The notes below the pieces were generated by a model, which saw only the letters and a program-made list of their open reading frames with translations, did no database searches and was not told the origin of the DNA. A DNA stretch of 64,000 bases from CAWUKT01 sp963923035. Lineage in GTDB: Bacteria; Bacteroidota; Bacteroidia; J057; JADKCL01. Within the stretch, counting starts at the first letter, position 1. Each line of letters opens with the position of its first letter. The stretch is from the NCBI GenBank assembly GCA_963923035.1, contig CAWUKT010000013.1, positions 49,000 through 112,999 on the forward strand. The letters are read 5' to 3'. Both the position numbers and the translations under genes were made by a program. Of this stretch, positions 50,650 through 58,507 are shown piece by piece.

Positions 50650-51337
50650 CCCGTCCCTTCAACTCGGCCACCAGTTGGGGCACCCCCACCGAAGCCTTGG
50701 CCCGGATATGTTGGAACGTCCGTTCGCTGGCGTACTGGGGCTCCTTGGGGTCAATGAAATAGATTTCGGCGTGTTCGGGGGCGTATTCCACGAGCGTATT
50801 GGCGGGGTAGACCGCCATCGAGGTCCCCACAATGACCACGATGTCCGAGATGGCCACCATCAATACCGCCCGGGTCATTTCCGGAACGTCCTCCCCAAAC
50901 CAGACCACGTGCGGCCGCAATTGGGCACCATCTTCCGCTGTATCGCCCATCTCAATGTCCCCCGGACAATCGTAGCGGAGGTCTTCATCCATCGCACTCC
51001 GGCTCTTGACGATCTCCCCGTGGAGGTGGAGAATAGTCGAAGAGCCGGCCCGCTCGTGAAGGTCATCGATGTTTTGGGTGATGATGGCGACTTCGTAGTC
51101 CTGCTCCAGCTCCACCAGGGCCTGGTGACCGGGGTTGGGGGCGACCGAACGCATCTGACGGCGGCGTTCATTGTAGAAGCGGAGCACCAGCTCAGGGTCT
51201 TTGGCCCAGGCCATGGGCGTCGCAACCTCCTTGAAGTCGTAGCCTTCCCAGAGGCCATCCGCATCCCGGTAGGTGGGGATGCCGCTTTCAGCGCTGATGC
51301 CAGCGCCCGTCAGGACCGAAATCTTCTTTTTCTTCAT
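50636..51337 (-). CDS. Class III sirtuin (NAD-dependent deacylase)
   Basis: 233 residues. NAD-binding GAGISAESGIPTYRD, TQNIDDLHERAG, catalytic HLHGEI, and VGTSMAVYPA. The four zinc cysteines of other sirtuins are absent (one Cys in RYDCPG remains), as in the zinc-less class III (SIRT5/CobB-like) enzymes of Bacteroidota, which keep an RPHVVWFGEDVP motif. It removes acyl groups, probably succinyl or acetyl, from lysines in the cytoplasm. A perfect -7 box (TAATTTTG at 51354..51361) lies just upstream. Confidence 0.9.
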   Translation of the reverse strand: MKKKKISVLTGAGISAESGIPTYRDADGLWEGYDFKEVATPMAWAKDPELVLRFYNERRRQMRSVAPNPGHQALVELEQDYEVAIITQNIDDLHERAGSSTILHLHGEIVKSRSAMDEDLRYDCPGDIEMGDTAEDGAQLRPHVVWFGEDVPEMTRAVLMVAISDIVVIVGTSMAVYPANTLVEYAPEHAEIYFIDPKEPQYASERTFQHIRAKASVGVPQLVAELKGRVREG

Positions 51338-51353
51338 TCGAAATGGCTTTTCT

Positions 51354-51361
51354 CAAAATTA
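51354..51361 (-). promoter_or_regulatory. Candidate -7 box of sirtuin gene
   Basis: TAATTTTG on the - strand, exact TAnnTTTG, 17 nt before the ATG. The -33 position falls in the terminator stem of the upstream gene and no TTG is found there. Confidence 0.35.
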
Positions 51362-51372
51362 CACAATGCTAC

Positions 51373-51410
51373 AAAAAGAGACCGCAGAGACCCGGTTCAG
51401 TCTCTGCGGT
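51373..51410 (-). terminator. Intrinsic terminator between nhaC-type gene and sirtuin
   Basis: ACCGCAGAGAC-loop-GTCTCTGCGGT, 11-bp stem with CTCTTTTTG following on the - strand. It lies 205 bp beyond the antiporter stop with no gene between, and probably ends that transcript. Confidence 0.85.
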
Positions 51411-51614
51411 TATATCGGCAGGTAATTGCTATCATGTCAAAAAATAAAAATACTCGCTAAGAGAAAAACGTGTGGAATGTACCTAAATAGCTGTGCGGAT
51501 AGCGCGTCCTGCCTTATTATCAATCAACAATCACTCACAATTAAAGGAAAATTCACATACCACGCAAGGGGCGATGCCATTTTTTATGACAAAATTGTGG
51601 GATCGTCTCTATAC

Positions 51615-53738
51615 TTATTGCTTCTCCCTTCCTACCTCACCCAACTCCGGTACCGGCTTGCCCACGAAGTTTACGATCAGGTACAAAAGACCTAACCCGA
51701 GGGGGAGCGTAATGTAGAAGGGAACGCCGTAGGCACCAGGAATCGTCCCGACCAAAATGGCGACCCCACCCACTGTCAGGGCGTAAGGCAGCTGGGTGCG
51801 GACATGGTCGATGTGGTTGCAACTACTGGCCAGCGAACTCAGAATGGTCGTATCCGAGATGGGAGAGCAGTGATCCCCGAGCACGGAGCCGGCGAGGACA
51901 CAAGCAACCGTATTGTAGAGGATGGGCATGGTTTCTTCCGGACTGAGGCCATAGGCCAGGGAAACTTCGTAACAAGCCGGTATCAGCAGGGGATACAAGA
52001 TCGCCATGGTGCCCCAGGAGGAGCCCGTAGAGAAGGAAACCGCAGCTGCGAGGACGAAGGTAAGGGCGGGGATAAAGTAAGGGGAAACCGAATTGCCGAG
52101 GACCTGGGTAATGAAGTCCGCGGTATGAAGGTCGTCCGTAACTGTCGCCAAGGCCCACGCCAACAACAGGATGATCATGGTGGCGAGCATGGTCTTGAAG
52201 CCGCCGATCACCGTGTCAATGGCCACCTCGAGTTTCATAATCCCCTGGGCCAGCGTCAAGGCCAGGGCCGTAAACAAGCCCAACAAGCTGGACCACAACA
52301 ACGCCTGATAGGAATCCGAAGCGCCGATGATCTTGGACAATTTCCCCCCCAAGGCCAGACCCTCGTACTCGGCCTTGGCCAAGGCATCGTCCGCAAACCC
52401 AGCCTCCAACGAGGAGGTTCCCGTCACCCACAACCCGACCACGGTACCGAAGATCACCACCAAAATGGGTAAGATCGCATTCCAGGGATTGGAAGGAGCA
52501 CCCTTAACAGGTTCGAGCTCATCCAGGTCATGGGCCTTTTCCTGGTCCACCGCGGCCCGCATGGCGGGGCTACTCACCTGCCCGGTCTTGCGCGCCCGGA
52601 CCTCAGCCTTGTACATCGGTCCAAAGTCCTTGCGCCGCCAGATCAGCATCAGCATGAACAGGAGGGTCAGGATGGGGTAAAATGAGTATTCGAGGGAGTT
52701 GATGAAAATGCCGTAGGGGCTGGGATCGCCGGGAAGGGACCCGCTGTTCGCGGCAATCTTGTCGATGCCGTCCTGGATATAGCCCAGTTCCGCGCCGATC
52801 CAGGTCGTGATGAAGGCAATGGCCGAAATAGGCGCCGCCGTCGAATCGACCAGGTAGGCCAGCTTCTCGCGGGAAATCCGCAGGCGGTCCGTGACCGGCC
52901 GCATGGTATTGCCGACCACCAGGGTATTGGCGTAGTCGTCGAAGAAGATCGCCACGCCGAGGAACCAGGTCGCGAACTGGCCGGTCCGGGCGTTCTTGGC
53001 GATGCGGGCCACCCGGTCCACCACCCCTTTCATCCCGCCATTGCGGGAAATCACCGCCACAATGGCGCCAATGATCATGGAGAAGAGGATGACGGCAATG
53101 TGATCGCTGTCGGCGGCCGCGTCCCTTATATAGGTGTCGAGCACAGCCAGGAGCCCCTGGGGAATCCCCAGAACGCCGTCCAGGTAGACGTGGATGATGG
53201 CCGCTCCGATTAAAATGCCGGTAAACAGGGCCGTGATGACCTCCCGGAAGGCGAGGGCCATGACAATGGCCAGCAAAGGAGGGATGATGGACAGCCAGAG
53301 CGGAATGACCGGAGTGGGTTGTTGTTCTTTGAATTCCCCCACCGTCACTTCGATCTGTTCCTTGTCCCCAAACGTATACTCAAACTCAGCCTTGCCGTCT
53401 TCGAATTGGAACTCCGCCCCGGCTCCGTCGACCTGTCCGGCCACCACAGCATTCATCAGGAGGGTATCCGTGCCGGTATAGTTCAGGGTGACCGTCCCGG
53501 CCACACCGTCGATCAGGACTTCCGGCAGTACCATTTCAATGTCACCCGCCCCGATGACAGAAGGGGAGGGGGGCGCCGGAATTTCGGTCGCCAAACTGTC
53601 GTCTGACGCCACGACTTCCGTGGAATCGGCGGGAAGCTGACTGAAAGAAAAGGAAGCTAAAAGGATCCAGAACCCTGCAAGCAGGCTGGACTTCAATACA
53701 TAAGCACTCTTTTTGCCAGAAATAACATGACCCTTCAT
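51615..53738 (-). CDS. NhaC-family Na+/H+ antiporter with periplasmic N-terminal extension
   Basis: 707 residues. Unlike plain NhaC proteins (~450-500), it begins with a hydrophobic signal-like segment (SLLAGFWILLASFSFSQ) and an extracytoplasmic beta-like domain of ~110 residues (VLIDGVAGTVTLNYTGTDTL, FEDGKAEFEYTFGDKEQIEV). Then ~11 membrane helices follow, with the NhaC pattern WSIIPPLLAI-like start, FDDYANTLVVGNTMRPVTD, and DHCSPISDTTILSSLASSCN. It exchanges Na+ for H+. Monocistronic; a strong terminator follows at 51373. Confidence 0.9.
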   Translation of the reverse strand: MKGHVISGKKSAYVLKSSLLAGFWILLASFSFSQLPADSTEVVASDDSLATEIPAPPSPSVIGAGDIEMVLPEVLIDGVAGTVTLNYTGTDTLLMNAVVAGQVDGAGAEFQFEDGKAEFEYTFGDKEQIEVTVGEFKEQQPTPVIPLWLSIIPPLLAIVMALAFREVITALFTGILIGAAIIHVYLDGVLGIPQGLLAVLDTYIRDAAADSDHIAVILFSMIIGAIVAVISRNGGMKGVVDRVARIAKNARTGQFATWFLGVAIFFDDYANTLVVGNTMRPVTDRLRISREKLAYLVDSTAAPISAIAFITTWIGAELGYIQDGIDKIAANSGSLPGDPSPYGIFINSLEYSFYPILTLLFMLMLIWRRKDFGPMYKAEVRARKTGQVSSPAMRAAVDQEKAHDLDELEPVKGAPSNPWNAILPILVVIFGTVVGLWVTGTSSLEAGFADDALAKAEYEGLALGGKLSKIIGASDSYQALLWSSLLGLFTALALTLAQGIMKLEVAIDTVIGGFKTMLATMIILLLAWALATVTDDLHTADFITQVLGNSVSPYFIPALTFVLAAAVSFSTGSSWGTMAILYPLLIPACYEVSLAYGLSPEETMPILYNTVACVLAGSVLGDHCSPISDTTILSSLASSCNHIDHVRTQLPYALTVGGVAILVGTIPGAYGVPFYITLPLGLGLLYLIVNFVGKPVPELGEVGREKQ

Positions 53739-53789
53739 GGCGAAAATATAGTGAGAATGTGGGTAAGATTCCCCGAAAGAATGAACTAA

Positions 53790-53817
53790 TTGTTCTGCCA
53801 GTTTTATGCGACCTTTG
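53790..53817 (+). promoter_or_regulatory. Candidate promoter
   Basis: TTG (53790-53792), 17-bp spacer, GACCTTTG (53810-53817; one mismatch), 39 nt before the ATG at 53856. Confidence 0.35.
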
Positions 53818-53855
53818 AATTAGAGAGCAACTAAGAAAACGACCACTTTTGAACC

Positions 53856-54338
53856 ATGCGTATTTTTTGCCATTTGACAGCTATGATCTTATTGCTTCTA
53901 TTGACCGTGACAGTCAGTGGAGTAGGCAATGACCTGAAGGCCCAGGCGCCTTATTTAGAAGGGATTGGAGGAACAGAATCTGACCTGATTGACCAGTTGG
54001 ACCGGGCGAATGGAAACCCGTACGTCCGGAAACCCTACCCAGATGTCTGGGTCGTCAACCGGGAAGACCTCCAGGCGACCTACAACTTCCGGGACGGCAA
54101 AGTGACCGACGTCCACCTGAACCAATACTTCATCAATGAAAGCGAAGCCGAAGAAGCGATGGCGGATTCGGAGAAATTTCTGAAGGGACGGGGTGTCTTT
54201 CTGGAGCAGGTTTCCAACGATGCCAATACAGAAGTCCTCCGCGGCCAGGGAAGCGGCCTCAACGCCCACCTGATGATGCACTTCGAGCCCGATGGCCGCT
54301 ACCGCATGAACATCGGCCTCAGCTGTCGGGGCCGCTGA
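53856..54338 (+). CDS. Secreted small protein of unknown function
   Basis: 160 residues with a signal peptide (cleavage near LKAQA). The mature part has YPDVWVVNREDLQATYNF, MADSEKFLKGRGVFLEQV and GRYRMNIGLSC, an alpha/beta pattern without known motif. One Cys near the C-terminus. Monocistronic, with a promoter-like element upstream and a terminator downstream. Unrecognised. Confidence 0.65.
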   Translation: MRIFCHLTAMILLLLLTVTVSGVGNDLKAQAPYLEGIGGTESDLIDQLDRANGNPYVRKPYPDVWVVNREDLQATYNFRDGKVTDVHLNQYFINESEAEEAMADSEKFLKGRGVFLEQVSNDANTEVLRGQGSGLNAHLMMHFEPDGRYRMNIGLSCRGR

Positions 54339-54379
54339 CGCGCCCCTCCCCATTTGTATTGCTTGCCCACCCAAATATT

Positions 54380-54416
54380 TCCCAGACCCTGTGTAAGCGT
54401 CTGGGAAGCCTTTTTT
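54380..54416 (+). terminator. Intrinsic terminator
   Basis: TCCCAGAC-loop-GTCTGGGA with AAGCCTTTTTTA following. Confidence 0.85.
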
Positions 54417-54619
54417 ACCCCCTTCCTTCTTCAACGACACGTTGGGAAAACCAGCCCGATTCACCGAACGTGCAGGCCAGTGCGCAGGGAAAATAAGATT
54501 TCACGTTGATGGACAAAGCCGCTCCTAAGCTGGCAGGAGCCGCCATTTGTTTGTTCATTGGATGCAATCAGTCTGCCGGGGGCCACCCCGGTTTACCCTC
54601 AACGTTTACACCCTTTAAG

Positions 54620-55771
54620 ATGAAAAAAACAATACTATTACCCATTCTTCTGCTCTTCTTTGCCTTTCAGACGGTAGATGCAGCCACCTTCAACGTCACC
54701 CAGAACGTGGTGTTCAAAACCGCAAGCTGTACCAACCCGCCTTTCCGGAATGGCCAGTACAACAGCTGGTTGGGCAAAGTAACTGTCAACGTATCCCACG
54801 ACATTGACGGCCTGAGTGTAGGCTCTCCCAACCTCGCCAACAACATCAACTACGATTGCTGGCGCTACATCTATTTCGACATCTACAAGCAGACGCCCTG
54901 GGGTTGGTCCCTGGAAGGTTCTGTGCCCAAGTATGACCGCTGGTTGAAAGGGGCTGCCTATGACTATGGTTCCTCCTCGAATGACTACTATTTGTATCCC
55001 AGTGACCTGGAAGCCGAGGGGATCAGCGCGGGGGTGAAGCAGATTCGCATCCGTGTCTACTACAACTACTATGGTCAGACGCCCCACGTCATCAACGTGA
55101 CCACCCAGCGGACCGGCACTACCTATTGCATCAAGAACAATGCGGAAGGCAGCAACTTCCAATGCAGCCTGGGCACCCACCGTTGCATCGATTGGTACCC
55201 CTGCACCGCCACCATCAGCCCCCTTGGCTACATTTCCCTGACGCCGCTCTATGACTTCTTCGGCAACATCGTCGGCTATATCCAGAGGTACACCTACAAC
55301 GCCAACGTCTCCGGCGGATCGGGCAGCTACTCCTACGATTGGGACCTCGCGGGCAGCTCGGCGGGCAGCAGCGGGTCCGGCTTTACCTTTAACTGGAACA
55401 ATCCCGGCAGTCCATCGGTCTCGCTCACCGTGACCGACAACGTTTCAGGCTGTGTCTATACCTGGAACAACAAGACAGATGGCAACCTTGAGGTCCGAAC
55501 CGAAGGCGATCCCAGTGTCCGCGCCTGGCCAAATCCCGCCGCAGCCGGACAGGCCATCGAGCTGGAATACCTGGCCCCCGAACAAGACATGGTGGACATT
55601 GACGTCTACGATTTGCAGGGCCGCAAAGTCGCAGATGTCATGGCACCGCAGAGCGTCCTGGTCGGCATCCACAACGCCTCCATCCAGACCCAATTACCGG
55701 CCGGAACCTACTTTGTCCGGTTGACCACCTCCAAGCATGGCTCCGCCACGACGCGGATTGTGGTCCAATAA
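54620..55771 (+). CDS. Secreted PKD-type protein with T9SS sorting domain
   Basis: 383 residues from the ATG at 54620 (the frame extends to 54506 but the signal peptide MKKTILLPILLLFFAFQTVD starts here). A beta-rich N-terminal domain with NYDCWRYIYFDIYKQTPWGW is unassigned. A PKD-like stretch (NANVSGGSGSYSYDWDLAG) lies at ~230-300. The last ~80 residues (RAWPNPAAAGQAIELEYLAP, VDIDVYDLQGRKV, LPAGTYFVRLTTSKHGS) are a type A C-terminal domain for type IX secretion. The product is exported through the outer membrane and anchored or released at the cell surface. Confidence 0.9.
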   Translation: MKKTILLPILLLFFAFQTVDAATFNVTQNVVFKTASCTNPPFRNGQYNSWLGKVTVNVSHDIDGLSVGSPNLANNINYDCWRYIYFDIYKQTPWGWSLEGSVPKYDRWLKGAAYDYGSSSNDYYLYPSDLEAEGISAGVKQIRIRVYYNYYGQTPHVINVTTQRTGTTYCIKNNAEGSNFQCSLGTHRCIDWYPCTATISPLGYISLTPLYDFFGNIVGYIQRYTYNANVSGGSGSYSYDWDLAGSSAGSSGSGFTFNWNNPGSPSVSLTVTDNVSGCVYTWNNKTDGNLEVRTEGDPSVRAWPNPAAAGQAIELEYLAPEQDMVDIDVYDLQGRKVADVMAPQSVLVGIHNASIQTQLPAGTYFVRLTTSKHGSATTRIVVQ

Positions 55772-55797
55772 TCTGTGATTTTTATACTGTTGACTGA

Positions 55798-55824
55798 GGG
55801 CTTTCCGTTTGGGAAGCCCTTTTT
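55798..55824 (+). terminator. Intrinsic terminator
   Basis: GGGCTTTCC-gttt-GGGAAGCCC followed by TTTTTC, 26 bp past the T9SS cargo gene. Confidence 0.88.
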
Positions 55825-55831
55825 CGTGGAG

Positions 55832-57169
55832 CTAGAACAAGGTCCACAGGTAGAAGCCCGCGAACAGGTACAGGAACACAAGGCCGGCCAGGGCGAAGAG
55901 GCGGTACCCCCCTTGGGGCCGTCGGTGGGCGGGAACGAGAGAAGAGGAAACCGCGAAGTAGGAAAAGGTAGCTAGGATGGGGGCAGTGACAAATGAGATG
56001 GCCGTGGCCAGCGTGATCATTTGCTTCATGTTTTCGAGGAAATTGGTGAGGAGAATGAAGGTGCCGACCGCAGTGAGGATGATCCAGAGCCAATAGTAGC
56101 CATTGAAGCGCTTGAGGGGGGCGGGTTCGGGAAAAAAGAGCCTGGTCGCCCGGGAGAGGACGCGGGGAAAGGCATCCAGGCAGGTCAGGGTGGTGCTGAA
56201 CATGGTCGTAAAGGCCGCAATGGCAATCAGGGGACGGGCCCATTCGCCAAGGGTGGAGGCGTACATATTGATGAGTTGCCGCGCAAAAGCCCCGGCCTTG
56301 GCCTGGATTTCCACGCCGCTCCCAAAGATGACGTAGGCACCGAGCGAGACGAAAAAGATGGCCAGCAAGGTCGTTCCCCAGTAGCCAATCCGAAAATCCA
56401 GTCGGGACCGGAGCCACCGTTGTTCTCCATTTTCCTCTGTCTTTTTCCCCTCCACCGACCACACCGAATGCCATACCGCAATGTCGAGCGGCGCCGGCAT
56501 CCAACCCACCAGCGGAATGATCCACGCTGCGATCAAGGCCGGGTCCGCCCATTCCGACGCCCCAAAGCCATCTCCCTGCGGCCAGGCCCCATCCACCACC
56601 GCAATGCCCAGGGCCAGGATGGTGGTCACCGTGAGCAACAAAATCACCACCTTCATGATCTTGTCGAGCAGCGAATACTTGCCCACCGCCAAGACCAGTG
56701 TGCAGACCAGGAGCAAGCGCCCGCTCAGCCCGATGGGATCCACCACCCGTCCGCTGGGCGAATCCACCTTGCCCCACAAGATTTCGCCCAGGTCCATGCC
56801 GCCGACCGGAAGCGTGGCCACCCCGGCATAATCGACCAGGTAGCTGCCCAGCCCGCCCGTCACAATGGTCACCGCGGCCTGGATGATGAACATGGTCCCG
56901 AGGGTCATCAGCACGAAGACGATCAGCGGCCAGCCCCCCGCCAGCTTGCGGTAGCCTTCGATCAGGCTTTCCCCGGTCGCCGCCGCGTAGCGCGGCCCAA
57001 ACTCGAAGAAGGGAAACTTCAGCACATTGGCGAGGATGACCACCCAGATCAGGGACATGCCCCAGGCGGCACCCGCCTGGGTCGATTGCACGAGGTGGGA
57101 CACACCGACGGCCGCCCCGGCGTAGAGGAGGCCGGGCCCGAGATGTTTGAGGGTATTCCAGGGACGCAT
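55832..57169 (-). CDS. Nramp-like transporter lacking canonical metal motifs
   Basis: 445 residues, ~11 membrane helices. The first helix (LGPGLLYAGAAVGVSHLVQS) has the Nramp start but the DPGN metal motif is replaced by GAAVGVS; in helix 6 the MPH motif is MPAP (GWMPAPLDIAVWH). The overall fold and FTTMFSTTLTCLDAFPRVLS helix place it in the Nramp-related superfamily. It probably moves something other than Mn2+/Fe2+. The gene is preceded by a 501-bp region with a purine tract and the second 21-bp array. Confidence 0.8.
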   Translation of the reverse strand: MRPWNTLKHLGPGLLYAGAAVGVSHLVQSTQAGAAWGMSLIWVVILANVLKFPFFEFGPRYAAATGESLIEGYRKLAGGWPLIVFVLMTLGTMFIIQAAVTIVTGGLGSYLVDYAGVATLPVGGMDLGEILWGKVDSPSGRVVDPIGLSGRLLLVCTLVLAVGKYSLLDKIMKVVILLLTVTTILALGIAVVDGAWPQGDGFGASEWADPALIAAWIIPLVGWMPAPLDIAVWHSVWSVEGKKTEENGEQRWLRSRLDFRIGYWGTTLLAIFFVSLGAYVIFGSGVEIQAKAGAFARQLINMYASTLGEWARPLIAIAAFTTMFSTTLTCLDAFPRVLSRATRLFFPEPAPLKRFNGYYWLWIILTAVGTFILLTNFLENMKQMITLATAISFVTAPILATFSYFAVSSSLVPAHRRPQGGYRLFALAGLVFLYLFAGFYLWTLF

Positions 57170-57399
57170 CCTTCAATTTGACGTGAGTTTTCCCAAATGT
57201 CAAATCAGATGCAGGGGAGGAGAGGGGCAATGAGAGGGGGAGGGCAGAGAAATGAAGGAAAAAATGCAATCGGGAGGTGAATGGGAGGAGATGGAAGGGG
57301 AAAGGGGAAAATGGGATGCCGTGGAATATTTGGAGAATGGGGGAAATGCAAAATAAATGGGCTGGATTCGAAATGATCTCTAAATATACTTAGGAGGTC

Positions 57400-57620
57400 C
57401 CGACTCCGAGGTAAACTAGTTCGGCTCCGAGGCAAACGAGTTTACCTTCGACCCCAAACTAGTTTGGGTTGAAGGCGAACTGGTTTGGGTGTCGACCCAA
57501 ACCAATTAGGGTCAGAGGGAAATGAGTTTGGGTTGAAGTGAAACTGACTCAGTTCTGAACCAAGCCGATTTACCGGCGAGGGAAGTGAATTTACCGGGGC
57601 ACTGAACGAGCTGGGGGGAG
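57400..57620. repeat. Second array of ~10 phased 21-bp palindromic repeats
   Basis: Degenerate AAAC-type cores recur at 57413, 57434, 57456, 57477, 57499, 57520, 57541, 57562, 57583 and 57604: spacing of 21 with two steps of 22. Several units hold a dyad around AAACTAGTTT; the clearest is the perfect 16-bp palindrome CCCAAACTAGTTTGGG at 57453-57468. The sequence is unrelated to the array at 15313 but the period and dyad organisation are the same. Confidence 0.8.
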
Positions 57621-57637
57621 ATCCAAATTCATCCTTT

Positions 57638-57659
57638 GGCCAGCTGAGCTGGCCTTTTT
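57638..57659 (+). terminator. Terminator-like stem oriented on + strand
   Basis: GGCCAGC-tga-GCTGGCC followed by TTTTTC on the + strand only; the neighbouring genes are on the - strand. It could end an unannotated + transcript running through the repeat array, or act as a stem for the SH3 gene without T-run. Confidence 0.6.
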
Positions 57660-57670
57660 CCGCCGCCCCT

Positions 57671-58441
57671 TTACTTTTTGACCCCGACCAATTTCGTCCC
57701 CGTCCACCGAAAACGGGAGGTACTCGTCTCCACGGTCTCTTCTTCGCCGTCGCCGCTTTGGCTCAGGAGGACCAGGTGGGTCCCCAGCTCGGTGGAATCG
57801 GCCGAGTAGATGAACGTTTCGTCCGACCAATAGGGCGCATCGGCCCCATCGTACAGGGTCCGGGCGTGGAAGAGCGTCTCTCCATCCCAAAACAACACCA
57901 CATCGCCCATGGCCCCCGCACAGTACTGCGCCGAGTAGTTTTCCTCGATGACATTGGCCACCCCGGGGACTCCCTTCCCGTCAAAGACCTTGATGTCCCG
58001 GTACGCATCCAGCCCTCCGGCATCACTGACAGTGACCTTGGACAGCTCCTTTCCGTTCTGATAGACCCGATATTGATAAGAGACCTCGGTCCAGCCTTCC
58101 TTGTCCTCCACCTTTTCCACTCCCCATACCAGGTAGGCCCCGTCGACCAACTCTTCCCGGCCGGTCGAGATGAAGCCTTGCCACAAATACCCCAGCATTT
58201 GCCGCCCATCCTGCTCAAAAGCCACCTTTACCCACGGCAATTCCTGGCCTTTGATTTTCAGCGAGCCGGTTGCCCCCTGGGTTTCCAATTCTGTGCCAAT
58301 GGGCAGCCGGGCCACCACGGAAGCACTGGTATTGGGAGCTGAACGCACATTGACATTGTCCGCCAGGAGGTGCGCAATTTGTTGGGCCTCAAGGGGAAGG
58401 AGGAACAGAATAAACAGGCTGGTGAGTAAAATTCGTTGCAT
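57671..58441 (-). CDS. Secreted bacterial SH3-domain protein
   Basis: 256 residues from the ATG at 58441 (signal peptide MQRILLTSLFILFLLPLEAQ); the long upstream extension is out of context with the divergent gene. Residues ~22-85 are a bacterial SH3 (SH3_3) domain: LADNVNVRSAPNTSASVVAR, then a strand WVKVAFEQDGRQMLGYLWQ. The remainder is beta-rich and unassigned. Such domains bind peptidoglycan or other glycans; the protein is periplasmic or surface-exposed. Divergent from the flavin reductase gene. Confidence 0.85.
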   Translation of the reverse strand: MQRILLTSLFILFLLPLEAQQIAHLLADNVNVRSAPNTSASVVARLPIGTELETQGATGSLKIKGQELPWVKVAFEQDGRQMLGYLWQGFISTGREELVDGAYLVWGVEKVEDKEGWTEVSYQYRVYQNGKELSKVTVSDAGGLDAYRDIKVFDGKGVPGVANVIEENYSAQYCAGAMGDVVLFWDGETLFHARTLYDGADAPYWSDETFIYSADSTELGTHLVLLSQSGDGEEETVETSTSRFRWTGTKLVGVKK

Positions 58442-58477
58442 AAGAAAGCAGTTTCTCCAATTTATGAATTGCTTCCT

Positions 58478-58485
58478 TAACTTTG
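58478..58485 (+). promoter_or_regulatory. Candidate -7 box of flavin reductase gene
   Basis: TAACTTTG, exact TAnnTTTG, 22 nt before the ATG at 58508; no proper TTG upstream. Confidence 0.4.
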
Positions 58486-58507
58486 GATACAATTTTATCA
58501 AGGCTGC

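Larger units (their letters stand above)
57170..57670. other. Intergenic region with purine tract and second repeat array
   Basis: 501 bp upstream of the Nramp-like gene (-) and downstream of the SH3 gene (-). A strongly purine-biased tract (~57208-57352), the 21-bp array (57400-57620) and a terminator-like stem (57638-57659) fill it. No consensus promoter found for the transporter. Confidence 0.65.

Noticed and set aside
51373..51410. Attenuator for the sirtuin gene, as for the Abi gene
   Set aside because: An antiporter gene lies upstream on the same strand with no gene between, so the stem is best read as that gene's terminator; the sirtuin has a -7 box downstream of it.
51411..51614. Small RNA or tRNA-like gene between sirtuin and antiporter
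   Set aside because: No cloverleaf or conserved tRNA arms and no separate terminator; likely 3' UTR of the antiporter.
54506..54619. Extended start of the T9SS cargo protein
   Set aside because: The signal peptide begins at the ATG at 54620; the upstream peptide has no export signal position that would work.
55782..57269. 495-residue frame overlapping the Nramp-like gene on the same strand
   Set aside because: Gly/Arg/His-rich out-of-frame translation without membrane helices; the 445-residue frame has clear transporter features.
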